This document shows, in pieces, positions 1 through 10,609 of a DNA stretch of 64,000 nt. The notes under the pieces are model-generated. The model was not told the origin of the DNA and made no database searches. It saw only the letters and a program-made list of their open reading frames with translations. The first letter of the stretch is position 1. The number at the start of each line of letters is the position of its first letter. The stretch is from NCBI GenBank assembly GCA_000277445.1, contig AJWJ01000033.1:20586-84585 (forward strand), read 5' to 3'. The DNA comes from Polysphondylium violaceum. Its lineage: Eukaryota; Evosea; Eumycetozoa; Dictyosteliales; Dictyosteliaceae. The position numbers and the translations under genes were made by a program.

Positions 1-131
1 AGAAACAATCTATATTTATTTCTTATTTCTTTTTTAATATATATCTACAAAGTTGAAAATATCGTCGATCGTTTTCTTTGTTGTTCTGTTGCACCTGTTG
101 TTATTACTATACTATTTAAAATGATGATGGT

Positions 132-593
132 TTATAAACCTCTACCTTTAGTTAACTTCATAATGTTGTTGAAAGCTTTGATTTCCTTTTTAGAGATTTG
201 TTTGTAATAACGAGCACCAGCTTCAGCTGATAAAATAGGTACACCTTTAGAACTTGGTAATTGTGGATCCAAGGTACCATCTAATAACCAAGCTGGATAT
301 TCAGAGTCTTTATCTCCTGGTAAGGTGCATTTGAAAAGACTTGGTGCCATCTTTTCAAACTTTAATGGTTCATTACCTCTATCTATAATCATTATTATTA
401 CTATTGTTAACATCTGTCATTGATTACTGTTCCCCTATCCAATCTATATGTAAAGATCATTACCGAATCTCTTCTTTTTAACAGCGGCACCCTTCTTTTT
501 ACCGGCGGCAGGGGCAGCTGGTGCTTTAGCTCTAGTTAAAAACTTTGAAACTTGAAATGTTAATGTTGTGTTTCTAGTGAGAAAAGAAAACAT
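132..593 (-). CDS. mrpl54: Mitochondrial large-subunit ribosomal protein mL54 (MRPL54/MRPL37 type)
   Basis: Two exons, 593-464 and 382-132, with an 81-nt GT...AG intron; the join reads through and gives 126 residues. The start at 593 opens a basic N-terminus (MFSFLTRNTTLTF...) rich in Arg, Lys and Ala and without acidic residues, as expected of a mitochondrial targeting peptide. The second exon carries the mL54-like core: a hydrophilic stretch ending in a SEYPAWLLDGTLDP box (the EYP-W-L signature of the family), then a basic helical tail. mL54 is a small protein of the mitochondrial 54S/39S subunit. Family assignment rests on the YP-W-L box, the length and the basic tail. The gene ends about 180 bp from the 3' end of the INTS11 gene on the same strand. 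Confidence 0.75.
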
Positions 594-673
594 TGTATAT
601 AATGATTGATTATTGTTCAAAGTAATAATTAATGATCTGAAAAATTGATCAAAAAAAAAACGAAAATTTTGAT

Positions 674-701
674 AAAAAAAAAAAAAAAAAAAAAAAAAAA
701 A
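674..701. repeat. 28-nt A homopolymer
   Basis: Uninterrupted run of 28 A upstream of the mL54 start, in the 180-bp spacer to the next gene. Such runs are common in dictyostelid spacers and are prone to length variation and sequencing error. Confidence 0.95.
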
Positions 702-771
702 GAAAAAGACGAAAGACATATTTCATTGCATATGAAATCTGATCTTGATCTGTTTTATTGTTGTTATTCAA

Positions 772-2807
772 CTAAACTATATTGTAATTCTTTTTTAAAA
801 TTGAAATAATATGATTCACTAGATAGTCATCTTTATGTGACCAATTCAAGTGTAGTGAACTTTCTTTTTTAAATAGAGACAATGATTTGATTTTAATATT
901 AAATTCACCATTGCTGTTGTTGTTGTTGTCATTTAATGTTAAATCTATTGGTACACCAATTGGCAAACAACTTTGAATTTGGTAATGTAAAATAGATACA
1001 TCCAGCTTACTATGGTTGATACCGAGATTTAGTTGTAAATTATAATTCATTTCAATTTCTTTGAGATCCAATTCATTTGACACCTCTTTGAGATCAATGA
1101 GCTTCAATGCTTCGTCTCCTTTTGATACTATTAATCCTTGTATAGGTATTGATGTTATTGGTCCTTTAGATTTCTTTTTCATATTTAAATTGTTATTATT
1201 GCTGTTATCATATTCATCGTCATCATCTTGGTCATAATCTTGATCATCATTTGTTAATAATAGATTACCATTACTGTTACTACTGTTATTTGTAAAGGAA
1301 GAGTAATTTAAAATTTGTCTTTTCAAGAGATTTAGAGATATATCGATAGGGACTGGTTTTAAGGTATCAATGGTAACAGTGACACCATTGGCGGGATAGT
1401 AGCAATTGATACCAAACTCTTTGATAATCTTTTGTGACAGGAATCCCATTTTATCCTTTTCACCATGAACTAGTAATACATTTCTTGGGTTTGACATTTT
1501 GATCAATTGCAAGATACCCTTGGCATCGGCGTGAGCAGAAAAGGAGAGATTGTGGATCTTGCACTTGACCTCCAAGGTGGTCTTTTTGTCAATCTCTACG
1601 ATTTGACTTGTACCTGGATTGGTGTTGGATAGTAGCTTGTTTCCAACGGTACCGACGACACAGTAGCCTGGAATGATGACCATATTCAATTCATTAGGGG
1701 CCCATTTCTTAAACACCTCTAACGAGGCTCCGGCATGAAGCATACCGGGTGTTGCAAAGAGCACCATGGGGCCTGGCGCATCAACCATGTGATTGGGGAA
1801 TGGTTTGATGTGTTTAAAGTCAAACATGTTTCTAGAGACAAACGTTTGCTTTATCTTTTGATTGGTCCAATTGATAAACAACTTGTAATAGAAATTGGCC
1901 TTTTCTGCAAGGCCCGCGGAAAAGAATATAGGCACATGACTGAGGTTCATCTGCTCCCAATACGAATCGATCAGAATACACAACTCTTGCACACGACCCA
2001 ACGCAAACACAGGGATCAGGACCTTGCCTCCCTTTTCGACACACTCGTGCACACGTTTAAGGAAATCACGTTCCCTACCACGCTTAGAGTCACGGATGGT
2101 GGTCGCATAGGTTGTCTCAGTGATGAGGAGGTCAGGCTTGACTTGATCGATCCAAGCACTGCCCAAGTGTCTGTCGGGTGTCATATTGTAGTCACCCGTA
2201 TAGACGACACTCTCATCACCAACCTTTACATAAAACATTGCGGCACCCAAGACATGTCCGGCATAGTATGCCTTGATCGACAGTTCATCGTCTACCTTTA
2301 TAGTCTGGTGCAGATTGATGGGTATTACCTTTTTCATGCAATCTTTAATCATCTGTGGGGTGAAAAAGTTTGTCTCGCCCTTTCTCTCTACGGTAATCTT
2401 TCTGTAATCTTCCAACAAAATTGGACATATAGCCTTTGTTGGCAATGTCATATAAATGGGTCCATTATAACCACACATTTCTGAAAAATAGGGTAATGCA
2501 CCACAATGATCTAAATGACTAATTATGTGTGTGGGTGTATGTCTATATTAGTATTACTTGGCATCCTTTTTTACCCACTCTATCTCTTTTCTATAAATAT
2601 TTACAAATGAGTAATAATAACACAATCTATAACCTTTGTAAATTGTTTTGTCTTTGATATAAAAGAGAAATCGGGAAATCTTCTTTCATCATGATAACCC
2701 ATATGCATACCACAATCAAACATAATGGTTTTATTTCCAATTGTAACAATAACACAACTTCTTCCTACATCTTGTCCTGCACCAAGCGGAATGATCTTTA
2801 GTGTCAT
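772..2807 (-). CDS. ints11: Integrator complex subunit 11 (metallo-beta-lactamase/beta-CASP RNA endonuclease)
   Basis: Exon 1 is 2807-2605 and exon 2 is 2518-772, with an 86-nt intron; 649 residues. The splice site lies inside the catalytic metal-binding motif, and the join restores H67-F-H69-L-D71-H72 (HxHxDH). Other conserved blocks: [11 protein letters not shown] near the N-terminus, [27 protein letters not shown], the beta-CASP block [23 protein letters not shown] and [10 protein letters not shown]. These match INTS11 rather than CPSF73 (MxPxHLGAAWID-type and [13 protein letters not shown] segments). INTS11 is the zinc-dependent nuclease that cleaves snRNA and attenuated mRNA transcripts in the nucleus. 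The C-terminal third carries a low-complexity Asn/Asp insert (around 1200-1260) absent from animal INTS11. Exon interiors at 1650-2350 are markedly GC-richer than the ends. Confidence 0.95.
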
Positions 2808-2978
2808 TGTTGCATAAATATAAATGATTTAAATTAATGTTTTTTTTCATGTTTATGTTTTTTTTAATTTTTTTTTTAAATTATTTGATAAGATTTGGTT
2901 TCTTTGTCTAACTCCTCCTTGTACCAAGATCTGATACTTTTGAAGTATTTCTTTATTGAGATATGTAGAACTCTGTGC

Positions 2979-3026
2979 AAAATAAAGTTTACATATTACT
3001 TTAAACTAGTGTGTAAACTTTATTTT
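2979..3026. repeat. 14-bp perfect inverted repeat
   Basis: Arms 2979-2992 (aaaataaagtttac) and 3013-3026 are exact reverse complements separated by 20 bp. The element lies about 90 bp left of the larger hairpin at 3115-3270. No function is recognised. Confidence 0.85.
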
Positions 3027-3114
3027 CCATAGACTCCACATATCGCAATAATGAAATAGATAATAATGAAGTACTATTGTCTGATCATTCGGTTTTTGAT
3101 ATACCCCAGACGTT

Positions 3115-3270
3115 AAACTTATTTTAAGTATCCTAAAACAATTCTATTCTATCACAATGATATGTGAGTCCAACAGCCACTCTTCCCAAATTAAGTTAAG
3201 ATGAGTGGTTGTCGGATTCACCGGTTATTGTGATAGAATAGAACTGTTTAAGGAGACTTAAAATAAGTTT
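3115..3270. repeat. Long inverted repeat (70-nt arms, 16-nt loop), possible small-RNA precursor
   Basis: Arm 3115-3184 and arm 3201-3270 pair over 70 positions without gaps; I count 59 matches. The loop at 3185-3200 is 16 nt. Several of the 11 mismatches would become G-U pairs in a transcript. The outer 15 nt and a central block of about 14 nt are perfect. It could be a pre-miRNA-like hairpin or a small non-autonomous inverted-repeat element. No transposase or clear target-site duplication was seen. Confidence 0.8.
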
Positions 3271-3763
3271 GCATCTCTTAATTCCTGATTAGTGAGTTCA
3301 AAGGGAATCTGAAACACAAGATCTTTGTTAATTTTCTAATAAACACATGGGGGAAAGTTTTTCACCAATTTGGGGGTATTTAAAAGGGTCATAACCCTCT
3401 GGTAATGTTTAGGTATGGAGATATTTAAATTAAGAGCTTATATGTTTAATAACACTCGAAAAAAGAAGATATCAAGAATTACAAGTACTCATTTATTGCA
3501 CAACAAAGACAAAACCACATTGAGTAATCAAGTGAATATTTTGGAATCTGTTTGAAACAATTAGAATGATATGGGTTAAATATGAATGATAATCTCTATG
3601 AAAGTTTATTCTTTACACATTACTATTCTACATTTTTAATAAATATATAAATATATATGAAATAATAACCATAACAACAATAACTAATCACCAAACAACA
3701 TTGCTACTGATTATTATTATGATTATGATTATTAATATTATTTTAAATAACTAATAATATTAA

Positions 3764-5184
3764 TTATTCATTATCGCTGCCATCATCTTTTACATTTGAT
3801 GAATTTGTTGTTGTTGTTGTAGTTGTAGTTGTGGTAGTTGTAGTAGTTGTAGTAGTACTAGTTGGTTTTTTAATAAAAGCTATAGGTTTTACTTCGGTAA
3901 CTTGAACAATTCTATTAATTCTATTTGTTTCATCTTCAAGTAACTCGCCCAACATTTCAATCTGTTGATACTCGGTCAATGACAAATCAATGACTTCTCT
4001 AGAGGGACCCCAAAGAGGAGCCAATTTACCAGTGGCAGCCTCTTGGACACGTTGTTGTAATTTACAAAGTTTAATTTGATGATCTTCCAAACTATCACGA
4101 AGCAATAAGAGATTCGATAGAAAAGAGTCGTTTTCTTGTTGCTTCACCATCTTTTCCAGAGCCATACGCTCCAATCGTTGGAGACGGAGTTCTTCATTAT
4201 ACATATTGAGTGTTTCTTCCAAACGGAATATCTTTTCAATGGTTTCTCTTTGCACGTCAGACACCTCCATCACCTTTTCAACGAGTTCCTCTGTTTCCGA
4301 TTTTGATTGCTTCTTTCTGCCCTCGTAGGCATTGTAAAACATCGATGTATACAACATAACGGTACGCTCGTCGACAGCGCCACTCACAAGATCCTCTGCG
4401 TCTAGGATCTTGGGGATGTTGAGATTCTTTTCTGCAAAATCAAACACAGCATTCAAACGAGCGATAGAGTCCACACCTGCCCCACCAAAACTATCGAGCA
4501 AGCTGCTATCCTGTGGATCGGAAAATGATTTTGCCATTTCCAAAAATGCCATACCATCTCTGAATCCAGATTTAAATTGAGTAACATTCATTCCGGTCAT
4601 GTTGGAACACCATTTCAATAAATTATCCTCTGCCTCTCTTTCCGATGGATCCTTTTCTCTCTCGTTACTGCTGTTGCCATTATTATTTTGAGAGGGACCT
4701 TTAATACTCGATATTCTAAATTTTCTATACAATGTCCAAAGGAAACCGAAAATCATCTTTCTATTTCCATCATAAAAATCCTCTGCACCAGCACTTCTAC
4801 TCTTTAGCTGAAGATCGTCGTAAAGAAACGATAGTGCAATGTGAAGATTCTGAATCTTGTTTATTTTGTCTTTTGGATCTGAATTATATTTTCTCTTGCA
4901 TTGTTTGCCTGATATCAACTCTAGAAAATGAATCAATTTAACGCCATCTGCAAAATCGGTTGCTATATTCTCTACTTTTTCTCCTTTTTTAGATAACAAT
5001 GTGTTTACCCAATTTGTAAATGCCTGTTTTTTTAAAATATATATGTGTGTGTGTTAAATTGATGATCACAATTAAATTAAATAGATCTATCAATGCTGTT
5101 GCTTACCTTTTCTTGTGCATCTTCCCATTTCTTTGCTGCCAATGCAGTGGCACTTGTGCTACCTCCAATATCAGATGTTGACAT
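3764..5184 (-). CDS. Cortexillin, actin-bundling protein with tandem calponin-homology domains and a coiled coil
   Basis: Exon 1 is 5184-5107 and exon 2 is 5023-3764 (83-nt intron, phase 0); 445 residues, close to cortexillin I (444). Two CH domains occupy roughly residues 10-115 and 150-255 (FADGVKLIHFLELISG; MIFGFLWTLYRKFRI; AEDNLLKWCSNMTG). A long heptad-rich coiled coil follows at about 260-385, including LDSxx and RLQRLERMALEKM segments. The C-terminal tail is VTEVKPIAFIKK, a poly-Thr run and an acidic end. Cortexillins dimerise through the coiled coil, bundle actin antiparallel and act at the cleavage furrow with PIP2 and IQGAP partners. I cannot say from sequence alone whether this is the ctxA or ctxB orthologue. 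The poly-Thr tail sits where the lipid-binding tail of cortexillin I would be. Confidence 0.93.
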
Positions 5185-6109
5185 TATATTGATGTTTATA
5201 TGTATATATGTTTATATGTGTGTTGTTGTATTTATATTTGAATGTGAATATGAGTATGTATTATGTGCTATATAGGTTAACCTTTTCCTCCACTGTTATC
5301 AAGAATACTATAGTTATCTATTTTTAGATTTTATCTCGAGAAAAGAGAAAAAATTTTTAAAAAATAGTGAATGTCTATCAAAAGAGAGTATTTGTAGTTT
5401 ATAAATGAGTGAGCGTAAGAATCAAGTTGTGTATTTGTAAACAACACTCTGAGAAATCTAAGTATACCACAAAACGATCGTTTATAAGAATTTTAAAATT
5501 AATAAAAAAAAAAAAAAAATAAAAAAAGGCATCCCCACCCAACACCAAAAAAATCACATGATTGATTCACATAAAAAGTTAGTGTTGTAAAAAAACAGCA
5601 GTTTTTCATACCTCTTCACCTTTATTTTTTTAAACAGCAATACTTTCAGATGATTGTTGGGGTGTTTGTAAAGATATTTTTAATCAAGATTGCGTTATGT
5701 GTGTATATGAATCTGTGTGTTATGTATTTATATTTGTACAACATTACGATGGAAAAAAGGTAAATATGTAGAGTTATATGGTTAAGGGCTCTTTTTTTTA
5801 GATATCATTAAGGATAGATCTTTACGTCTAAAAGAAAAAGATCCAATAACTTATAACCGTAAATATTTACTCTTTTAATGATTTTATAATATTTTTTAGG
5901 TCTTGGTGAAAAATTAATATCAATATCTCAAAGACATATTTTGAATACGGAGTCTCCGTGAATCAAGTCTGAAATTCTTGCTTTAAATCCCGATTTCTTT
6001 TAATATTTGAAAAGATATTTATAATTTCTTGGAAATTTTTTAAAAAATTCAACAACTATAAATTGTCTGACAATTATTATTATTATTAATTAATTATAAA
6101 CAACTAAAA
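5185..6109. other. Divergent promoter spacer
   Basis: This 925-bp spacer separates the divergent cortexillin and GFA-domain genes. It is AT-rich with A/T runs and holds a 13-nt palindromic hairpin at 5947-5959 (acggag-t-ctccgt). No ORF with a plausible start or splice pattern was found. Confidence 0.7.
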
Positions 6110-6526
6110 ATGGATAGAAAAGGTAGCTGTGCTTGTGGTAAAGTTAAAGTAACATGTGAGATCTCCAACGAAGAGTGTGGTGTATGTCATTGTGGCACAT
6201 GTGTTAAATGGAGTGCAGGTCCATTTATTTCAATCAAGGGTGTCAAGAATGTAAATTTTGTCGAGGGTGAACAGTATGTTAAACTCTTTGATTCATCATT
6301 TTGGGCCCAACGTGGTTTTTGCTCAGAGTGTGGCACTAGTTTATTCTACCAACTCAAACAATCCAAAGAGTATATAATGTCTTTGTTTTTGTTTGATGAT
6401 ATGGTTAAGCCCCAATTAATCAGTCAAGTGTATATCGATAAGAAACCCTCTTGCTATGAATTCTCTAATCAGACAAGTATCAATTTAACCGAAGCTCAAA
6501 TAATTGCTATGTTTGCTCCAAAGTAA
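6110..6526 (+). CDS. GFA/CENP-V-type zinc-binding protein
   Basis: Single exon, 138 residues, beginning at the first ATG after an A-rich leader. The Cys pattern of the GFA (Mss4-like) fold is complete: CACGKVKVTC near residue 7, CGVCHCGTCVKWSAGPF around 27, and GFCSECGTSLFYQL around 72. This fold binds two zinc ions; members include glutathione-dependent formaldehyde-activating enzyme-like proteins and the CENP-V domain. Substrate cannot be predicted. A methyltransferase gene follows 176 bp downstream on the same strand. No targeting signal is seen, so it is probably cytosolic. Confidence 0.88.
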   Translation: MDRKGSCACGKVKVTCEISNEECGVCHCGTCVKWSAGPFISIKGVKNVNFVEGEQYVKLFDSSFWAQRGFCSECGTSLFYQLKQSKEYIMSLFLFDDMVKPQLISQVYIDKKPSCYEFSNQTSINLTEAQIIAMFAPK

Positions 6527-6702
6527 ATGAATGAATACTTAATAAATGCATCCTTTCAATTATACACACACACACAACAGGTAATTATTATGTGAATGCC
6601 CGTATTTGAGAGATTCTGATTCCGATTGGGAAATGAATGGATTTTTAATTTTTAAATTTTAATTTTTTGTTTTTTTTTTTTAATTTTAAATTCAAAGCTG
6701 TC

Positions 6703-7732
6703 ATGTTCAAAAGATTGATAAAGCAAACAAACACAACACTGTTATTGTCATCAATACAACCAAGAAATTTCAAGTTTAATCAATCTTTTTATTTAAATAT
6801 GTCTACTAGTAGTAATCAAGAATCAAATTTACATCCTGTTGCTAAAGGTTATCATGATAAAGATACAACAGACTCTTATAAAAAGGGCAGACCAACTATC
6901 CCTTTGGAAACTGTTACTTTTATTAAAGATACCTTTAATTTGGATCCAAATGTAAAGGCTTTGGATTTAGCTGCCGGTATAGTATTGATATATTTGGTAG
7001 ATGAGTACCTATGAAGATGTAACGTTGTCTAACAAAGATATAAAATAAAACACAATAGGAACAGGTAAATTTACAGAATTGATTGCAAAAGGAGGTTTCA
7101 AGGATATCTCTGCCATTGAACCATCACCACAGTTTAGAGATGCTTGTGTTGAAGTGTTGGAGAATATAAAGAGCTCAATGTCACCAGACCTTGTCTATCA
7201 AGTAGAAGATGGTCTCTCAACTTCTATTCCAAGAGGAGATGAAAGTGTTGATGTATTATTTATCAGTCAAGCATTTCATTGGTTTGATTCGGTTGAATCA
7301 ATTGTCGAGATCTCTAGAGTACTTAAAAAAGGCGGTGTCTTGGCTATGGTTTGGGCAGACATGGACAACTCAGTGCCATTGACCAAAGCATTGACAGACA
7401 TTTTTCACGAAAAGTATTATGATGGAAAAGCACCTCAATACAGAAGTGGAAAGTGGAAAAAAGTGTTTGAAGACTTGAAATCCAACCCCAAGCCCAACAC
7501 CATTGATCCAGAATTAAAATTAAAAACCTTTTATTTCAATCACCATCTCAACAAAGAGATGATGATTGATAGGGCCATGAGCACCAGCTATATTGCAATG
7601 AAGACCAAGGAAGAAAAAGAACAAATATCTAAAGAGTTGGCAGAAGTGATGGACAAAGATCCTAGAAGTAGTGATGGCAAATACTTTGACCTCAAGTATG
7701 ATGTTTGCTTATACTACACCACCAAGCAATAG
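6703..7732 (+). CDS. SAM-dependent methyltransferase (methyltransf_11/25 type)
   Basis: Exons 6703-6976 and 7059-7732, 82-nt intron; 315 residues. The join restores SAM-binding motif I, ALDLAAGTGKFTELIA. Further motifs are DVLFISQAFHWFD (motif II/post-II) and EISRVLKKGGVLAMVWAD (motif III). It resembles the eukaryotic AdoMet methyltransferases related to yeast Crg1/Tmt1. The first ATG opens a basic, hydroxyl-rich stretch (MFKRLIKQTNTTLLL) that looks like a mitochondrial presequence. A second in-frame ATG at 6799 begins MSTSSNQ, where cytosolic homologues usually start. Both products may be made. The methyl acceptor is unknown. Confidence 0.85.
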
Positions 7733-7940
7733 AATGTAATAATAATTTTAATAATAATAATAAAAATAAATACACATAAAATAAATTATGGATAATTTTA
7801 CAAAAGTATGGGTACATATTTTATTTTGGTATTAGCATATTTTATATACCAATATTTGATAAGATATATAGATGAATAATATCAATATGGACGATATGAT
7901 ATTATTAGGTGATTGGTTTATTAATTAATCAATCAATGAA

Positions 7941-8960
7941 TTAATTATAACAACCTGGTAATGGAGCAAAATCATATTTCAATCCAATGAATGGGAAATT
8001 TAATTCAAGTAAATAGTATTCACCTTGAATGTAGAGATATTTCTTCAAACCAATCATAGAGACCAACTTTTTGAGTACTTCTAAAAATGAATGAGTTCTA
8101 AAATCAAATACTTCATAAAAACTAATGATGTCGAGTTTGTGTACATCGTAGTCGACAAGTACTGGTTTTTGTGAATAGATATTTACATAATCTCTCTTTA
8201 CAATGGTTGAACAATTATATTGAACACCAACACTATTTAAAAATGCAAATGATGCATCTGCAAAATCATCACAAGTACTTGATTGAATGTATAATTCTTG
8301 ATTGTAATTGTTCCAAACATCCCAAGTTTGATAAACTATAGATTGTGATAATGTTAGCAAATCATATATATATAACTAGCTTATGAACATTAACAACAAC
8401 TTACTTGGATTTGAATTGTTATAGGTGACCATCCATTGAGAGTATTTATTAAAGGTAGCACCATCGATAGTGGCCATATAGGTTTTTGAGGCGGTAGAAT
8501 ATACAGCTGGATCCCAATAGGTCGCGTTGACAAATGGTACAGCACAAACAATACCAGAGTTACACCATAAGATGTCTTTGGTACCGTTTACATATACAAT
8601 ATTTGGTACGGTGCCATTACCAACCTCATAGAAAGCATCATATTCAGCTGTGTAATTTAAACCTGTAGTGAGATCATAGAATCCCACGGCAGAGTGATAG
8701 CCACCAAGCTTACCGAAAAAATTTCCAAACATACCTTCGAAAATGGGTGCTTGGAGGTAGTAGACCTGGATGACATTGGTGTCATCGACAGGTTCAAAGG
8801 GTGCTGGTGAGACGGGACAGTCCTCTCTTTGAATTCTTTGTTGACAGAGGACGGGATCGTTGTCTGGCAACGACTGATCCCTAGATTCGACCAACAGACA
8901 GCCTGTTGAACAACATATTATTAAAATTAAATAAATAATAAATCGATTTGAAATCTTCAT
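7941..8960 (-). CDS. cln5: CLN5 homologue (lysosomal BMP synthase, NlpC/P60-like fold)
   Basis: Exon 1 is 8960-8405 and exon 2 is 8335-7941 (69-nt intron); 316 residues. A signal peptide covers residues 1-24 (MKISNRFIIYLILIICC...), and there are several N-glycosylation sequons (NYT, NGT, NAT, NCS). CLN5 family blocks are clear: YYLQAPIFEG, GGYHSAVGFYDLTTGLNYT, LWCNSGIVC, IYQTWDVWNNY, STCDDFADASFAFLN and a C-terminal FPFIGLKYDFAPLPG. The family's catalytic pair is present: His89 in YHSAVGF and Cys207 in STCDDF, matching human His166 and Cys280. CLN5 is a soluble lysosomal protein reported to act as bis(monoacylglycero)phosphate synthase; its loss causes Batten disease in humans. The protein is shorter than the human one, mainly in the loop before the last block. 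Confidence 0.93.
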
Positions 8961-9466
8961 TTCCTGTGTAATCTATATAAATAAGTGTATTTATATATTT
9001 GTGTATTTATGGAAGAAAAGAGAAAAGAAAAAAAAAGAAAAAAACTACTCCTCTCTGGGGAACAGCTGCTAAGGTGGGAGGAAAAAAAAGGTGGGAAGTT
9101 TTTTTTCAATTTTTTTTTTTTCAATTTTTTTTTCATTTCGAATCTAATGAAGGAATGGGTGAAGATATTTTTGATGATGGCGTGTCTCTCAATCCTCAAA
9201 GAAAAAGTTTTTGAGTGAGGGGGTGTGTCTGTCTAAAAAAATACGATTTTTAAAAAATATCCTCTGTAATATTTGAGTTGTTTTTATTTTTCAGGGGTGA
9301 ATAGTTAGAGAAAAAGTGGGGGTACATGCATAAATATGGTTATTGTTTGTTTGTGTTTGATGAATTATTATCTATATATATATATATATATATATATTTT
9401 TATACAAATTGTGGTGTCTGTGTTTAGTGGTTGTGTTGAATTATTTATATATCTTTTGTTTTTATT
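8961..9466. other. Spacer with AT microsatellite
   Basis: This 506-bp spacer lies upstream of the CLN5 start and downstream of the PQ-loop gene. It holds purine-rich and T-rich runs (9011-9130) and an (AT)n tract at about 9372-9397. No gene was seen; reading frames here are low-complexity Lys/Phe runs. Confidence 0.75.
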
Positions 9467-10609
9467 TTAAATATCATCATAATCATCATGATCTCTTAAT
9501 ATACTTGTATTTGTTATTGATGTGGAAATTTGAGAATTGTTAAAATAAGCTTCATCCAAACTGTCACTTCTGACCATGGTGGTGGCAATGTTGGTGTCTA
9601 CGGGCATGAGTTTGTGAGACAAGAGGGGATCAGTGTCAGAGTAGACTTGAGAGCCATTGGGTGAACTGCCAAATGAATCTGTTTTCTCTGCGTCCTCAAT
9701 CTCTTTTTGAATCTTTTTGTTTCTTCTGTCGTAGTAGATCAATAACACCAACAACACAATGATTTGCACGAGGGCACTGAGATACGACAACCAGGTCGAT
9801 ATCGATTCCTTAGAGACAAATATTAAAAAGTACAAGATGATCAGAGTGCCCGGGCCCTGAATACAGAGCATGGCGATTGAAAATGATCCCACAGATTTGG
9901 CTCGAATGGTTTTGTATATCTGTGGCGACCATTGGACAAAGGTGATGATGGTCGATAAAATGCCCATGGCATAGCCCAGAGAATAGGTGGCCGATGAACA
10001 CATGCCTGTGTGTGCTATTGTGATGGCCATCACCATCGGTATGATCAAGAGAAACGCCAACAGGCCCAAGAAAAAGAATTTTGATATCTTGTACTCTTTT
10101 TGGGCTGACGCTATATCTTGTGGGTTTTCTTTTGATATAGATGCTATATCTCTAGGTGAAAATATTAAAAATAGTATATACAAAGGAAAGGTGAATACCC
10201 ATAATGCAAATAATTGATAAAGTGATAAAAGTGATGGTGTGCATGCTGCTACTCCTAATACTGAGCATGCTTTAATTTGTGGATATTTTAATACAACTAC
10301 AGTAGTATTAATTATTAATATCAAAATGATGTCTATCTATCTACGCATAATATATAAGATACACATACAAGCATTCATTACAGCTGAAAATTGATTAACA
10401 TTTCCTAAAAACATCCACAGATAACTGAGACCAAGAACTGATTTTGTTTTTATAATCTTTATATGTTGCGGTAATGTTGATGCAACACCGCCAAGAATCA
10501 AGAAAACGCCTAAAGCAATCTTGGCAGCATCCATATTAATCAATATAGATTCAAAATCTGATGAAGTCTCAGGTGGTGCTGTTCCATTTATACAAAATTT
10601 TGATGACAT
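9467..10609 (-). CDS. PQ-loop repeat membrane transporter (SLC66-like)
   Basis: Exon 1 is 10609-10369 and exon 2 is 10332-9467; 368 residues. There are two PQ-loop repeats: TLPQHIKIIKTKSVLGLSYL near residue 42, and WSPQIYKTIRAKSVGSFSIA in the second half. About seven hydrophobic segments surround them. The C-terminal tail (EIEDAEKTDSFGSSPNGS..., DPLLSHKLMP) is hydrophilic and carries an acidic dileucine-like motif (DPLL), which would fit endolysosomal sorting. The PQ-loop family includes lysosomal cystine and cationic amino-acid exporters; the substrate here is not predictable. The inferred intron, 10368-10333, is only 36 nt. Alternative junctions within a few codons are possible because the acceptor lies in a GATA microsatellite. 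Confidence 0.82.

Larger units (their letters stand above)
2808..3763. other. Intergenic spacer with a hairpin cluster
   Basis: This 956-bp spacer lies between the INTS11 start and the cortexillin 3' end and has no convincing ORF. It contains a short hairpin at 2934-2948, a perfect 14-bp inverted repeat at 2979-3026 and a 70-bp imperfect inverted repeat at 3115-3270. Sequence complexity is higher than in typical AT-rich spacers of this window. Confidence 0.8.

Noticed and set aside
444-719. Extension of the mL54 first exon upstream to a poly-Phe start
   Set aside because: The Phe run is the A28 homopolymer read in frame; the ATG at 593 gives a normal presequence.
1735-2484. 249-codon plus-strand frame opposite INTS11
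   Set aside because: Antisense shadow of the GC-rich part of INTS11; no family features.
8985-9218. Overlapping plus- and minus-strand frames of Lys/Phe-rich sequence upstream of CLN5
   Set aside because: These are translations of A/T runs and lack a start or homology.
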